Positions 23,940-32,041 of a stretch of DNA of 64,000 nucleotides are shown here, in pieces. The stretch spans positions 1-64,000 of IMG/VR virus record IMGVR_UViG_3300027782_000068, one strand, 5' to 3'. The DNA is from a virus. The stretch's first letter is position 1. Every line of letters begins with the position of its first letter. The position numbers and the translations under genes were made by a program. The notes beneath the pieces are model-generated. The model saw nothing but the letters and a program-made list of their open reading frames with translations. It did not search any database and was not told the origin of the DNA.

Positions 23940-24491
23940 ATGGACACACAAGACATAGATCTGATCAAGCACTTTGCAAACACCGAAACGGTGAGGCGAA
24001 AACTGATTCGCTATTTTATCGGGAAAGGATTTGTCGATTCGTTTGATAGATTAGTATATCCTCCTCTTTTACAGGATTTACCCTTTGATCCTGACATTTG
24101 CCTAATAAATAAAGTCGAGGTGGTGCCATACGCCTCTGAGATTGATACATCATTAGGCAGAGCTATCATTGGCTGGAATTTATTTGTTCTTGGCAATAAG
24201 AGAATGTTTTTAGGTGAGACATTTCATAATAATTTAAATGATTTAGCTAGGCAAATTAAATCTGGTATTATCACGAAATCAGCAAATGGCATGTCTGGTG
24301 CTAGGCGTCAAACGACGGTATTTAAAATAATTAAATTCATAACGGATGTTCTCGCAGCGCATGAATCAGGCTACGTCGTGTTAGGAGCACCAAATAGGAT
24401 GCCAAAGCAACCTGGTGAGCCATATGCCGCACGACAGACCATGATGGGTATGCCAAATCAGTTCTTTGGCCGCACGGCAATGGGTATTTAA
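23940..24491 (+). CDS. Hypothetical protein
   Basis: 183 residues, function not recognised. It looks soluble and mixed alpha/beta, with a C-terminal tail rich in Met, Gly and Pro (GAPNRMPKQPGEPYAARQ). It follows gp46 by ten bases; the ATG has no ribosome site, and the bases before it happen to read TATAAATA. A replication or recombination role is suggested only by position. It converges head-on with the next gene with no gap. Confidence 0.7.
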   Translation: MDTQDIDLIKHFANTETVRRKLIRYFIGKGFVDSFDRLVYPPLLQDLPFDPDICLINKVEVVPYASEIDTSLGRAIIGWNLFVLGNKRMFLGETFHNNLNDLARQIKSGIITKSANGMSGARRQTTVFKIIKFITDVLAAHESGYVVLGAPNRMPKQPGEPYAARQTMMGMPNQFFGRTAMGI

Positions 24492-24857
24492 TTACTTTAA
24501 ATATTTTAGTTTATAAATCGTCTTATACATTAAAGAGCCTATCTCTTGCATAATGTTTCCAAGATGACCGCATCCTTCCGGCATTTTTTCTGAAATTCTC
24601 GCTACTTCTGAGGCAAATGATTCAAGATACTCGATAATGTCAACATATTCTAAGAATAATTTATCGATAGGTTCAATCAGGCCAAATTGCCCTTGGTACG
24701 TTTCTATTAACTCATCTGTTAACCCTAATAATTCATCATACAATTCGTTAAGTGCGATATGCGCCGAGAACATGTCCGTTTTTAGATGTTCGACGTGTGC
24801 TATTTGCCTAGTAGAGAAAAGTTTTATAAACATTTTTTGCATTAAAGCCTTGTCCAT
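24492..24857 (-). CDS. Hypothetical alpha-helical protein
   Basis: 121 residues, apparently all-helical (ALNELYDELLGLTDELIETYQ and similar heptads), acidic in the middle and basic at the end. No family recognised. It has a good CTAGGAGA site before the ATG at 24857. It is divergent from the NucS gene across a 49-base gap that holds an eight-pair hairpin, so the two may be controlled together. Confidence 0.65.
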   Translation of the reverse strand: MDKALMQKMFIKLFSTRQIAHVEHLKTDMFSAHIALNELYDELLGLTDELIETYQGQFGLIEPIDKLFLEYVDIIEYLESFASEVARISEKMPEGCGHLGNIMQEIGSLMYKTIYKLKYLK

Positions 24858-24875
24858 CGCGATCTCCTAGTTAGA

Positions 24876-24895
24876 GGTAAATACTCTTATTTACC
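24876..24895. promoter_or_regulatory. Perfect 8-bp inverted repeat in the nucS leader
   Basis: GGTAAATA and TATTTACC flank a four-base CTCT loop, a perfect twenty-base hairpin. It ends 11 bases before the TTG start of nucS and abuts its CGAGG ribosome site. It could be an operator for the divergent pair or an mRNA hairpin that tunes nucS translation. Confidence 0.45.
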
Positions 24896-24906
24896 GAGGT
24901 TTTTAT

Positions 24907-25521
24907 TTGATAAGCCATATTATTTTAGCGAATTGTTCAGTCGAGTATGATGGTAGGGGTTTGAGCAAATTATCGAACGGTGTTTATCTAATAATAATAA
25001 AGTCCGATGCATCGTTACAGATTCATACTTCTAGGCTTATTAAACCGATCAACTATATGTCTGCAGGATCTAGGATAGAGTTCGATAGTAATAACATAAT
25101 TGCAAGAAATCGATCTGAAACCATCAAGATAACGATATGTGAAATGATTCATTCTTTTAGCCCTGCTGAGTGGCATGATAATAAAATACTAATGCTTAGG
25201 ACTGAGGCCGAATTAGTTCAAAAGCTGATTTGTGAGTTAAAGGCTGATTTTCCAGACGATGAGTATATCGAAGAATATGACACAAAATCTTTGGGGTTAA
25301 TAGATCTTGTAAGGATCGACGCTTCTGCAATTTATCATTCTTATGAGGTTAAAAGAAAAAAAGCTTCTATAGCTAATGTATCACAAGCTATTAGATACGT
25401 TGAATATTTATCAGCTATAAATAAGAAATGTGTAGGATATATAGTGGCTCCAAGTATTACTGAGAATGCTTTGGAATACGCCGAAAGTAAACATATAATA
25501 GTCAAGATAATTGACTTCTGA
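24907..25521 (+). CDS. nucS: NucS/EndoMS-like mismatch endonuclease
   Basis: 204 residues from a TTG start; this start restores the family's N-terminus (ILANCSVEYDGR, then IIIKSDASLQIH and KPINYMSAG), which is the DNA-binding domain. The C-terminal RecB-like nuclease has IDLV with D133, then E147-V-K149 and Q160/Y164, the same spacing I recall for the catalytic residues of archaeal NucS. The ending GYIVAPSITENALEYAE also fits. Known members cut both strands at mismatches in archaea and actinobacteria, which lack MutS. In a phage it may act in mismatch-driven repair, recombination or host DNA breakdown. The archaeal PCNA-binding C-terminal tail is not evident. Confidence 0.85.
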   Translation: MISHIILANCSVEYDGRGLSKLSNGVYLIIIKSDASLQIHTSRLIKPINYMSAGSRIEFDSNNIIARNRSETIKITICEMIHSFSPAEWHDNKILMLRTEAELVQKLICELKADFPDDEYIEEYDTKSLGLIDLVRIDASAIYHSYEVKRKKASIANVSQAIRYVEYLSAINKKCVGYIVAPSITENALEYAESKHIIVKIIDF

Positions 25522-25537
25522 AGAACACGGTGAAGTC

Positions 25538-25732
25538 ATGAAAGGCAAAAAAGTAAAATGTTTAGGATGGTGTAACGGGACACTCGTCAGTAATGACCCT
25601 GGCGTTAGATATTGTAAACAGTGCAGGAAAAAAAGAGACCACACCGAGTTATCAGCCAGAGACGAACGCAGATTCATCGGTGATGATAATATAATCATCC
25701 CTGATGGCCATGATGATCATTGGTTTAAATAA
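25538..25732 (+). CDS. Small zinc-finger-like protein
   Basis: 64 residues from the ATG at 25538 (a TTG at 25511 would extend it). It has CLGWC and CKQC, a CxxxC/CxxC pair, in a basic N-terminal half, and an acidic, His-rich end. Similar small proteins occur in many phages, and the pattern suggests a DNA- or RNA-binding zinc ribbon, possibly a transcription modulator. It follows nucS by 16 bases. Function inferred from the cysteine pattern only. Confidence 0.65.
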   Translation: MKGKKVKCLGWCNGTLVSNDPGVRYCKQCRKKRDHTELSARDERRFIGDDNIIIPDGHDDHWFK

Positions 25733-25743
25733 GGTATAAAAAT

Positions 25744-26682
25744 ATGGCTAGTTCAGGCGTATGTGCTGCCGCTAATTGTTACGAAAGTCCAACTACCACT
25801 CCAAAAGACTTCGAAAGAAAATATGGGTTTAAATTAGCTCTTTGCCAAACTCATTTTGACGAATTCTTTACGAAATTTTCCAAAAAGGGAAATAATTTTT
25901 TACCGACCGGTGCGACTAATAATTCTTTTGGTGGAAACCTGAACATATTTGGAATACTAGCAAATGCTTTGTCACACTTTACGACAGAGGATAAGTCGGA
26001 AAAACTAGTCTGCATTTTGTCAATGAAGTTCAATAAGAATTTAGGACCACAAATTAAGGCCCTTATCTCTAACGCTAGCCAATCGCAAGAGGATTTGGCT
26101 CCTGGTACCACGACTGTGCATTCTTCAGCTTCTCTTAATAGCCAGTGGTGGCAGGCCTTCTTCAAGACAGTTGGTATTACTCAGCCAAACAACCAGAAAT
26201 GGATCATACAATATGCTGCAAACAATAGCAAGAGCATTAAAGAATCAATCAATGAAGCCACAGATGTGGATGAAGACGTAGATGAAGATGAAGCGGACCA
26301 AAAACCAAAGAGATCTTGGGCAGGCTGGGCAAAGGATAAAGCTAAAGGCGTAAAAGATTATATGGATGCAGGTCCTTCTGGCAAGTTCGGCCGAAGTAAG
26401 AATGATTTAGTTGCCAAATTAGCTATCGATGGTGCTGTGCAGATTTATGACAAGATAATTAATTCTATTTTAGGTGCTGTAGACCTCGAAGAAAAGGATA
26501 TTCCAGCACTGTATAAAATATATAGTGATTATATATTACCCACTCTTCAAAAGAATAAAAAGTTTGGGAAAGCTGACGCCAATGCTTTGGCTGGAGGCGA
26601 TAAAAAATTAGAGGCTGATATTATAAAATCTTATAAAGGCATTACCCAATTGGCTACTCATCTTAAATTAGAGCCTATCTAA
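25744..26682 (+). CDS. Hypothetical protein with an N-terminal Cys/His cluster
   Basis: 312 residues, not recognised. C7, C13, C34 and H37 at the N-terminus could form a zinc site. A long central region is followed by an acidic stretch (DVDEDVDEDEAD) next to a basic, Trp-containing one (KRSWAGWAKDKAKG), then a helical C-terminus. The acidic/basic junction resembles an exposed linker between domains. It sits between small regulatory-looking genes and membrane proteins. No good ribosome site before the ATG. Confidence 0.65.
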   Translation: MASSGVCAAANCYESPTTTPKDFERKYGFKLALCQTHFDEFFTKFSKKGNNFLPTGATNNSFGGNLNIFGILANALSHFTTEDKSEKLVCILSMKFNKNLGPQIKALISNASQSQEDLAPGTTTVHSSASLNSQWWQAFFKTVGITQPNNQKWIIQYAANNSKSIKESINEATDVDEDVDEDEADQKPKRSWAGWAKDKAKGVKDYMDAGPSGKFGRSKNDLVAKLAIDGAVQIYDKIINSILGAVDLEEKDIPALYKIYSDYILPTLQKNKKFGKADANALAGGDKKLEADIIKSYKGITQLATHLKLEPI

Positions 26683-26748
26683 TACTATTTTATTATCCTT
26701 TTTTAGTCTATTCAAATTTACTTAAATAGGCCCTAAGAGGATATATCA

Positions 26749-27162
26749 ATGGATATCACTTCGGTTTTCTCCATGGTCGATACAGATTGGGTTAGTATTA
26801 TAGAGAAATTTGGCATTCCAATGGGTATTCTAGCAGCTTTTGCGTATTTCGTCGCGCAAGGCATAAGGTGGTTTGGTTGTAATGTAGTGCTGCCAATGAA
26901 GGATAGGCACATGAGCTTCTTGGATAACATGGAACATTGCTTAGACAAGATAACAGACTTGCAAACGAAGATATTCGGCGATACGTCTTCCATTAGAGCA
27001 GACATTGACAGAGTCGAACGAAAAACTTCTGCTCTTGCAAAGGACAGCGGTATTTTAAGAGAGAAAGTAGAAGGTCTAATCATTCAGACTATGGCACAAA
27101 ATGGTAAATATGATAGTAAGATTGTTAATAGTTTACAATCTGACACAATCAAGGAGAAATAA
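26749..27162 (+). CDS. Membrane-anchored coiled-coil protein (holin-like candidate)
   Basis: 137 residues. Residues about 22-42 (IPMGILAAFAYFVAQGIRWF) form a probable membrane segment; the rest is a helical, heptad-like cytoplasmic or periplasmic stretch (DRVERKTSALAKDSGILREKVE). One membrane helix plus a coiled coil recalls class III holins and spanin-like anchors, but no lysin lies next to it, so the holin label is only a possibility. AGAGG lies about nine bases before the ATG. A CTTAAATA about 28 bases upstream resembles cyanophage T4-like late promoters. Confidence 0.65.
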   Translation: MDITSVFSMVDTDWVSIIEKFGIPMGILAAFAYFVAQGIRWFGCNVVLPMKDRHMSFLDNMEHCLDKITDLQTKIFGDTSSIRADIDRVERKTSALAKDSGILREKVEGLIIQTMAQNGKYDSKIVNSLQSDTIKEK

Positions 27163-27163
27163 A

Positions 27164-27493
27164 ATGGCAATGACCCCGTTCCCTGTAGGTTTACCAACTG
27201 AAGCAATTATGATTATCATCGATAAATTGCGTGGTAGCGAAGTGCAGAACAATGATCTTATTTTAGCTGCTTGGAATTTAGCTGGATATTCACTCCAGCA
27301 GGTAGTTCCAATTACACCTAAAGCGATGGCTTTGTCTGACGTAAAATTAGAAGAACTGGCTTTTTCTAATGAAGAAGCAATTGCTAGTTTAGAATCGCTT
27401 TTACCTAAAGGCGATGGAGAGGAAGTTGGTAAATTACCATGGGGAAAAATCTTAAGAGTAGCGATAAAGGTAATTTTAGGTTTAATTATTTAA
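27164..27493 (+). CDS. Small protein with C-terminal membrane segment
   Basis: 109 residues from the ATG at 27164, which has AAGGAG eight bases upstream; the longer frame from 27101 is not supported. The first 90 residues look soluble and acidic; the last 15 (ILRVAIKVILGLII) are hydrophobic and end at the stop, the layout of a tail-anchored membrane protein. It directly follows the other membrane protein and overlaps the HNH gene by 55 bases, suggesting a small envelope-acting operon. Confidence 0.6.
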   Translation: MAMTPFPVGLPTEAIMIIIDKLRGSEVQNNDLILAAWNLAGYSLQQVVPITPKAMALSDVKLEELAFSNEEAIASLESLLPKGDGEEVGKLPWGKILRVAIKVILGLII

Positions 27494-27828
27494 ATAAACC
27501 AAGGCTTTTATTTGCGAAACCAGATTTTGCCTCTAAGCCTAGATCTTCTAAGTGGAAAAAAGCTAGAGCGGTTCATCTTGAATTAAATGGAATGTGTTTG
27601 GCGTGTGGTGGTAGAGTTTCGCTTGAAGTTCACCACCTCATGCCTTACCATCTAGCCCCTGAGCTAGAATTAGATCCGAATAATCTTATTACACTATGCG
27701 AATCTGCTAGTCATTGCCATTGGACTTTCGGCCATTTGCTTAATTGGCGTAGTTATAATCCTAACGCAAAAGCAGACGCAATTGCGTTTTTTGATAAAGT
27801 CTTAAACCGCCCAAAGATCCTAACCTAA
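27439..27828 (+). CDS. HNH endonuclease
   Basis: 129 residues with the HNH core: CLACGG, then VHHLMPYHLAPELELDPNNL, ITLC and CHWTFGH. The zinc ligands are the Cys pairs and the catalytic His lies in VHH. A lysine-rich N-terminus would bind DNA. Free-standing HNH proteins in phages are homing endonucleases or packaging or recombination nucleases; the lack of an intron or terminase nearby leaves the role open. It starts inside the preceding gene and its end overlaps the end of the minus-strand gene by nine bases. Confidence 0.85.
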   Translation: MGKNLKSSDKGNFRFNYLNKPRLLFAKPDFASKPRSSKWKKARAVHLELNGMCLACGGRVSLEVHHLMPYHLAPELELDPNNLITLCESASHCHWTFGHLLNWRSYNPNAKADAIAFFDKVLNRPKILT

Positions 27829-29166
27829 ACCATGGAAGAAACATTGCGTTTCGATTTCTTCTTTGCATCTCTTAACTATTCTTGTGCTTACGCCAAGATA
27901 ATCGGCAAGATCGGTATTGTTAAGCTTTGCGCCTGGATATTTAGAAGTATATTCGTGAAAACGGTCGATTTCGCCGTCGATCATAAAGCCTGAACTCTGC
28001 ACCTGCAAAATCCATACTATCCTACTTAAATCATTTAAGTTATCCGCGACCTTGTGGATTATCTCTTTTATTTCCACTTGAGTCTCGTGATCATCACCAA
28101 ATCCAAGCATAGCCAATCCTCCCTGAACTAAGTTGTCCAATCCTTCAGAATCATCGCCGTTTGAGTTCACACCTGTTCTACCGGTAGTGAATTTGATTTT
28201 CTCTTTAAATGTCTTTTTCATACTGACACTTTGGTTTTCTCTACTGATTATGACTATCTTGTCATCATGCAATTCGTGTATTATACCACAATCCGCGTGG
28301 TTTTGCAATATTAGCATGATAGAGATAATATCGTCAGTCCCACAATAGAATGTATCAAACACTATATGATATTCATTATAATCTTGGCTGATATCTCTCA
28401 TTATCCTGTTTAAGATATCTTCCTTATTATCAACATCATGGAATAGGTTAGTCGATATCAGCTGGCCGTTTGGTGCTTTATACTTGACTTCGAAATTAGT
28501 GCCTGATTTCATCAAGACCGCAGCGAAAGCGCTAATTATACTAAGTGTAGCTGGAACTTGTACAGTCTTTTCGGTAAGATACTTCTGTTGTTGATTCTCT
28601 TTGATTACTTGCTGCTGATAGTTCGATATGTGCTTACTGACAAACTTTATAAGGCTTTGGCGGTCGGCTAGTATCTCGTCGCTATACTTCCTTTCGCCCT
28701 TGTTAGCGAATATTGGAGACCTAGATGATTCTATAGTCTTCAATTCGCAGTCGTCAGGATTTTTAAATTCTTGGCCTACCAAGATTCTATTGCAGCATGG
28801 CGAAATGTGGTAGCATTGATTAAATTGTATAGTCAGACCTATTTTATTTTGGTAGCTGGTTGCTTTACAGTTCTGGCATGTGAAGCCATTGATTTTGCGA
28901 CTTACCAGTAGATCTACTAATGCTCTCCATAATGCCACTAAGTAATCTTGCTCTGATGTAGTGACATCGTCTTTATAGTCAGCACGTATTGTTCTATTAA
29001 ACCTTTTTATAAATTTGGTTTTTGAGCGTTCTAATTCTGGTTCGTTGATGAGATTAGAAAATGTTAATTCGACTAATTGCTTTTCCTGTGGGTCGATTTC
29101 TTTCATCGATACGTTCACTAAAGAACCTCGTAGGTAAAGCTTTGACAGTTGGCGTTCATAACTCAT
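27820..29166 (-). CDS. Putative transcription regulator with zinc finger and C-terminal HTH
   Basis: 448 residues. An N-terminal helical part (SEQDYLVALWRALVDLL) is followed by CQNC ... CC, a probable zinc site near residues 100-127. The last 35 residues (NNTDLADYLGVSTRIVKRCK) have the form of a helix-turn-helix. The middle has no known family. It is divergent from the gp55-like sigma gene, with starts 46 bases apart, and carries its own weak ribosome site. A sigma-like or regulatory role in late transcription is inferred from the HTH and the neighbour; it could equally be an unrelated DNA-binding protein. Confidence 0.55.
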   Translation of the reverse strand: MSYERQLSKLYLRGSLVNVSMKEIDPQEKQLVELTFSNLINEPELERSKTKFIKRFNRTIRADYKDDVTTSEQDYLVALWRALVDLLVSRKINGFTCQNCKATSYQNKIGLTIQFNQCYHISPCCNRILVGQEFKNPDDCELKTIESSRSPIFANKGERKYSDEILADRQSLIKFVSKHISNYQQQVIKENQQQKYLTEKTVQVPATLSIISAFAAVLMKSGTNFEVKYKAPNGQLISTNLFHDVDNKEDILNRIMRDISQDYNEYHIVFDTFYCGTDDIISIMLILQNHADCGIIHELHDDKIVIISRENQSVSMKKTFKEKIKFTTGRTGVNSNGDDSEGLDNLVQGGLAMLGFGDDHETQVEIKEIIHKVADNLNDLSRIVWILQVQSSGFMIDGEIDRFHEYTSKYPGAKLNNTDLADYLGVSTRIVKRCKEEIETQCFFHGLG

Positions 29167-29212
29167 TTGTAAATTCCTTTCATTTTGACAAACTTTTTTA
29201 GGAGTCCTCTCT

Positions 29213-29983
29213 ATGGCAAACTATTGTGATAGCGCCGTTTTGGAGAAAACCTGGTACCTTTGGATACTGGGTTCGTCACACCCAGATCTTGAACAATACA
29301 GGGCCTACAATTTATTGTATACAAAACCCTGCTCGCCGGCAATGGTTGACGGGAGAATTCTTAAAAAACATGGGAAGGAATTGCTTGATCCTAGATCTGA
29401 GTATAAAATACATTGTTTAGCCCTTCCTATCCCCGTTTTTTTCAAATCCCGTAATAACATTGTAACAGGTCGATATCGTCTTTGCAATATCTCTTCTAAA
29501 ACTCCTTTCACACTAGATAGACGTTTGTTCACTATGGATAATATGTTTATGGGAAATGCGCTCAAAAACAACATGTTTAAGCAGAGGTTAGAAGTGATCC
29601 CTAAGCTTTTAGAAGAAGGGTATATCAAAGAACAACCTACTTCGGCATCATGGCATGACCTTCTTGCTGATATTGGTAAGATGTGCACAGGGATTAGTAT
29701 GCGTTTTAATCTCTTGAATGATGACGAATATAGTGATCTTTCTAATGATGCACTATTGCAAGTAATAAATAAATTGGTTAATAATAGGTTGGTATATACT
29801 CCCGGAAGAGCACCGGTATTTAATTTGCTTACCACTACCATACATCGTTGCATGTTTAGTTTACTTAATAAGAAAAATAGTCAGAAAGCTGGTTTAAACA
29901 AATTATTGTCAGATTCCCAATACAATCTCATACCAAAAATTAATAGGAGTCTTAAGACCCTGACACATAACCCGAGAAAATGA
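29213..29983 (+). CDS. gp55: gp55-like late sigma factor (probable)
   Basis: 256 residues. The C-terminal half (WHDLLADIGKMCTGISMRFN, then YSDLSNDALLQVINKL, then FNLLTTTIHRCMFSLLNKK) follows the pattern of T4 gp55 and its relatives, the divergent sigma that contains only a region-2-like core and reads a single TATA-like late box. Residues 1-130 are an extra N-terminal part with no recognised homolog; T4 gp55 is 185 residues. TTTAGGAG lies ten bases before the ATG. If correct it should work with a sliding clamp and a gp33-like coactivator encoded elsewhere. The alternative is a generic phage sigma-70 fragment. Confidence 0.6.
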   Translation: MANYCDSAVLEKTWYLWILGSSHPDLEQYRAYNLLYTKPCSPAMVDGRILKKHGKELLDPRSEYKIHCLALPIPVFFKSRNNIVTGRYRLCNISSKTPFTLDRRLFTMDNMFMGNALKNNMFKQRLEVIPKLLEEGYIKEQPTSASWHDLLADIGKMCTGISMRFNLLNDDEYSDLSNDALLQVINKLVNNRLVYTPGRAPVFNLLTTTIHRCMFSLLNKKNSQKAGLNKLLSDSQYNLIPKINRSLKTLTHNPRK

Positions 29984-29984
29984 C

Positions 29985-30974
29985 ATGAGATACAATAGGG
30001 CTATTTCGCCTAATGCTGTACACAGTTCCCATCTACTGACTAGACTAAAAGCTCAGGCAGTTAAAGTATCGATAGTAAATGGTCCTCAACCAGGCGTGCG
30101 TCACCAGCAGCGTTCTGCGCCTCTACCACCTAAGCCCGAAAAACCACCGACGAAAATTCAAGATAGTGCCAGAGTTGCGCCCAAGAAGGCAGGGGCGGTT
30201 GAAGTTCGCCAGCAGCAGGCGATGCAAAGACAGGATATAAAGAAAAAGCGGGAACCACGTGTTACTTATATTTCACGTACTGTAGACCCGATTTATTTAG
30301 AAAAGACTAGATCTTTGAAAGACACCGGCCGAGGGAAAACGCTTATCATCATAGGCAATGGCCCAACGCTGAATGAAGTCGATTTGAGAAGCCTCAAGCA
30401 CAGGCCAGGAATAGAATTTTTATCTGTAAACTATCCTGACCCTAGGCTATGGCCTACTGATTACTGGGCTTTTTTTGATTCTTCCCAGATACAAAGGCAC
30501 GCTGCTCTTTGGGATGAATTTAATGGGACAATTTTTAATTCATCGTCCATACAAAGACGAAAGACGGGCACTATTCAGTTTAGAAACATTGGCGTTAAAT
30601 CTTTTAGCAAGGATTTAGTTGATGGTTTATGCATAGGCAGAAGTAGCGTATTCGCCAGCATGCAGATTGCGCTTTGGATGAATTTCGATAAGATTTACAT
30701 CTTTGGCGTTGATATGAATCCATCGACGGATTTAAAGAAATTACATTTTTATGGAACAAATCCTGATGTATTGCCAGAAAACAGGGCGAAAAGATTCGAG
30801 AAGGAAGCAGAATATTATGTTACGGCTTTTGAATCGATGTCTGAGAAGGAAAGAGATAAATTCACCTTCTGTAGCTCTGTCAACCCATGGCCTTTTATGT
30901 CTATGTTCAACAAACTTGATCATAAGATGGCTGCGTCTGAAATTTTGCGTGATTATTTAAAACCCAAGGAGTAG
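29985..30974 (+). CDS. DUF115/sialyltransferase-like Rossmann protein
   Basis: 329 residues. The first 100 are basic, Pro/Gln-rich and probably disordered (PLPPKPEKPPTK). The folded part has KTLIIIGNGPTLNEVDL, FLSVNYPDPRLWPTDYWAFFD, IGRSSVFASMQIALWM and IYIFGVDM, the GNGPSL-type pattern of DUF115/MptE-like and GT29/42-like proteins. Those act on phosphorylated pterins or transfer sialic-type sugars. Function here is unknown; a glycan role would match the island 8 kb away. It starts one base after the sigma gene's stop codon. Confidence 0.6.
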   Translation: MRYNRAISPNAVHSSHLLTRLKAQAVKVSIVNGPQPGVRHQQRSAPLPPKPEKPPTKIQDSARVAPKKAGAVEVRQQQAMQRQDIKKKREPRVTYISRTVDPIYLEKTRSLKDTGRGKTLIIIGNGPTLNEVDLRSLKHRPGIEFLSVNYPDPRLWPTDYWAFFDSSQIQRHAALWDEFNGTIFNSSSIQRRKTGTIQFRNIGVKSFSKDLVDGLCIGRSSVFASMQIALWMNFDKIYIFGVDMNPSTDLKKLHFYGTNPDVLPENRAKRFEKEAEYYVTAFESMSEKERDKFTFCSSVNPWPFMSMFNKLDHKMAASEILRDYLKPKE

Positions 30975-30981
30975 AAGGTTA

Positions 30982-31371
30982 ATGACTAAGATTTACGTTG
31001 CTTCTAGTTTATATAATAAAACCAATGTTAAAGCTTTATTTAAGTATCTTGCATATTTGCAATGCACTATTACTTATGATTGGACCACCCATGGTGGTGT
31101 AAACGATGAGGTTTCGCTTAAGGAGATCGGACTTAAAGAATATCAAGGTGTCGTCGATTGCGATGTTTTGGTTATGTTAATGCCAGCGAGGCTTGGTTCG
31201 CATGTCGAGCTTGGTATAGCTTTAGCGCTTTGTAAACCGGTCGTGATTATTACTAACGGTGAAGATTTCGAGAAGAAATCATTTTATTTCTTAGACCATG
31301 TAAATATTATCAGAGATATTGATGCTCTAAAAGGCGCACTTGATAAAATCACGGAACAAGAAAATGACTAA
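30982..31371 (+). CDS. Nucleoside 2-deoxyribosyltransferase/dNMP N-hydrolase-like protein
   Basis: 129 residues. It opens with KIYVASSL and has CDVLVMLMPARLGSHVELGI (60-79), in which E76 of the SHVELG motif is the nucleophile in the deoxyribosyltransferase and DNPH1/Rcl families; KPVVII follows. Members either swap bases on deoxyribose or split dNMP into base and deoxyribose 5-phosphate. With a DeoC-like barrel next (overlapping by eight bases) and PurZ two genes on, it may feed purine salvage for the Z pathway. It is short but complete for the DNPH1 type (about 150). Confidence 0.75.
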   Translation: MTKIYVASSLYNKTNVKALFKYLAYLQCTITYDWTTHGGVNDEVSLKEIGLKEYQGVVDCDVLVMLMPARLGSHVELGIALALCKPVVIITNGEDFEKKSFYFLDHVNIIRDIDALKGALDKITEQEND

Positions 31372-32041
31372 TGGCGAACTGCTCACGAGAATCGAAATAG
31401 ATGTTTTCCAAGGCAATGAGATCTTAGAATCTTTCGAATTAGCTCACAAGTATCGTTTGCCTGCGATTATAGTACATCCTTCATTAAGCTCTGATGCTTT
31501 GGTTTGCAGAGGCAGATCGAAAGGGAAGTATAAGATCATTACGCCAGTAGATTGGCCTAAGGGTGAAGTCTTTTCTACAGACAAGTTCAAGGGCTTAAGC
31601 TTAGATTCTTTAGAAACAGATGGTTTTGAAATATACATATCGCCAAAAAAGCAAAAGGGTGATATTAGAAAAGAAATTATTTCGTGCACTGAGTTTTTAA
31701 AGAAGTTTATCGGTGAGCTTTGCGAGATAAGATTCGTTATAGGCACGAGGACTAAGGATGAAGCAGATCTAGCCAGTGCCTATGAAGCCTTTCGTGATCT
31801 AAAGACGCCGACTTTAATTCGAGATGATATCACCTTAAAGACTCAGAATTATAAAGCCAATCCAGCTATACACAGCGCTTTTATCACCAACATGTCGCAA
31901 TTCTTAAAGTGCCCGATAAAAGTGAGTGGTAATCTCGACTGTATTGAAGATTTACTGGCTTGCGAACCTGCAAAAAGGTTCGGTGCCAGTCTTCAGCAGA
32001 CCAAGGGCATAATTAGAAGCATTAATACGGTGAAAAAATGA
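31364..32041 (+). CDS. DeoC-like (deoxyribose-phosphate aldolase superfamily) TIM barrel
   Basis: 225 residues from the ATG at 31364 (CGGAA seven bases upstream; a TTG at 31340 is the longer alternative). Segments line up with DeoC: AIIVHPSL, then IITPVDWPKGE (DeoC has VTNFPHG), CEIRFVIGTRT (VLLKVIIETG), and the C-terminal CPIKVSGNLDCIEDL and KRFGAS (GGVRT and RFGAS). By eye the DeoC Schiff-base lysine falls on an arginine (TLIRDD) and the paired aspartate is also changed, so aldolase activity is doubtful. It may be a relative with altered chemistry. Overlaps both neighbours by a few bases. Confidence 0.55.
   Translation: MTNGELLTRIEIDVFQGNEILESFELAHKYRLPAIIVHPSLSSDALVCRGRSKGKYKIITPVDWPKGEVFSTDKFKGLSLDSLETDGFEIYISPKKQKGDIRKEIISCTEFLKKFIGELCEIRFVIGTRTKDEADLASAYEAFRDLKTPTLIRDDITLKTQNYKANPAIHSAFITNMSQFLKCPIKVSGNLDCIEDLLACEPAKRFGASLQQTKGIIRSINTVKK

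Noticed and set aside
27439-27828. HNH gene as part of a homing intron or intein
   Set aside because: Neighbouring genes are intact and no intron ends or intein motifs were seen.
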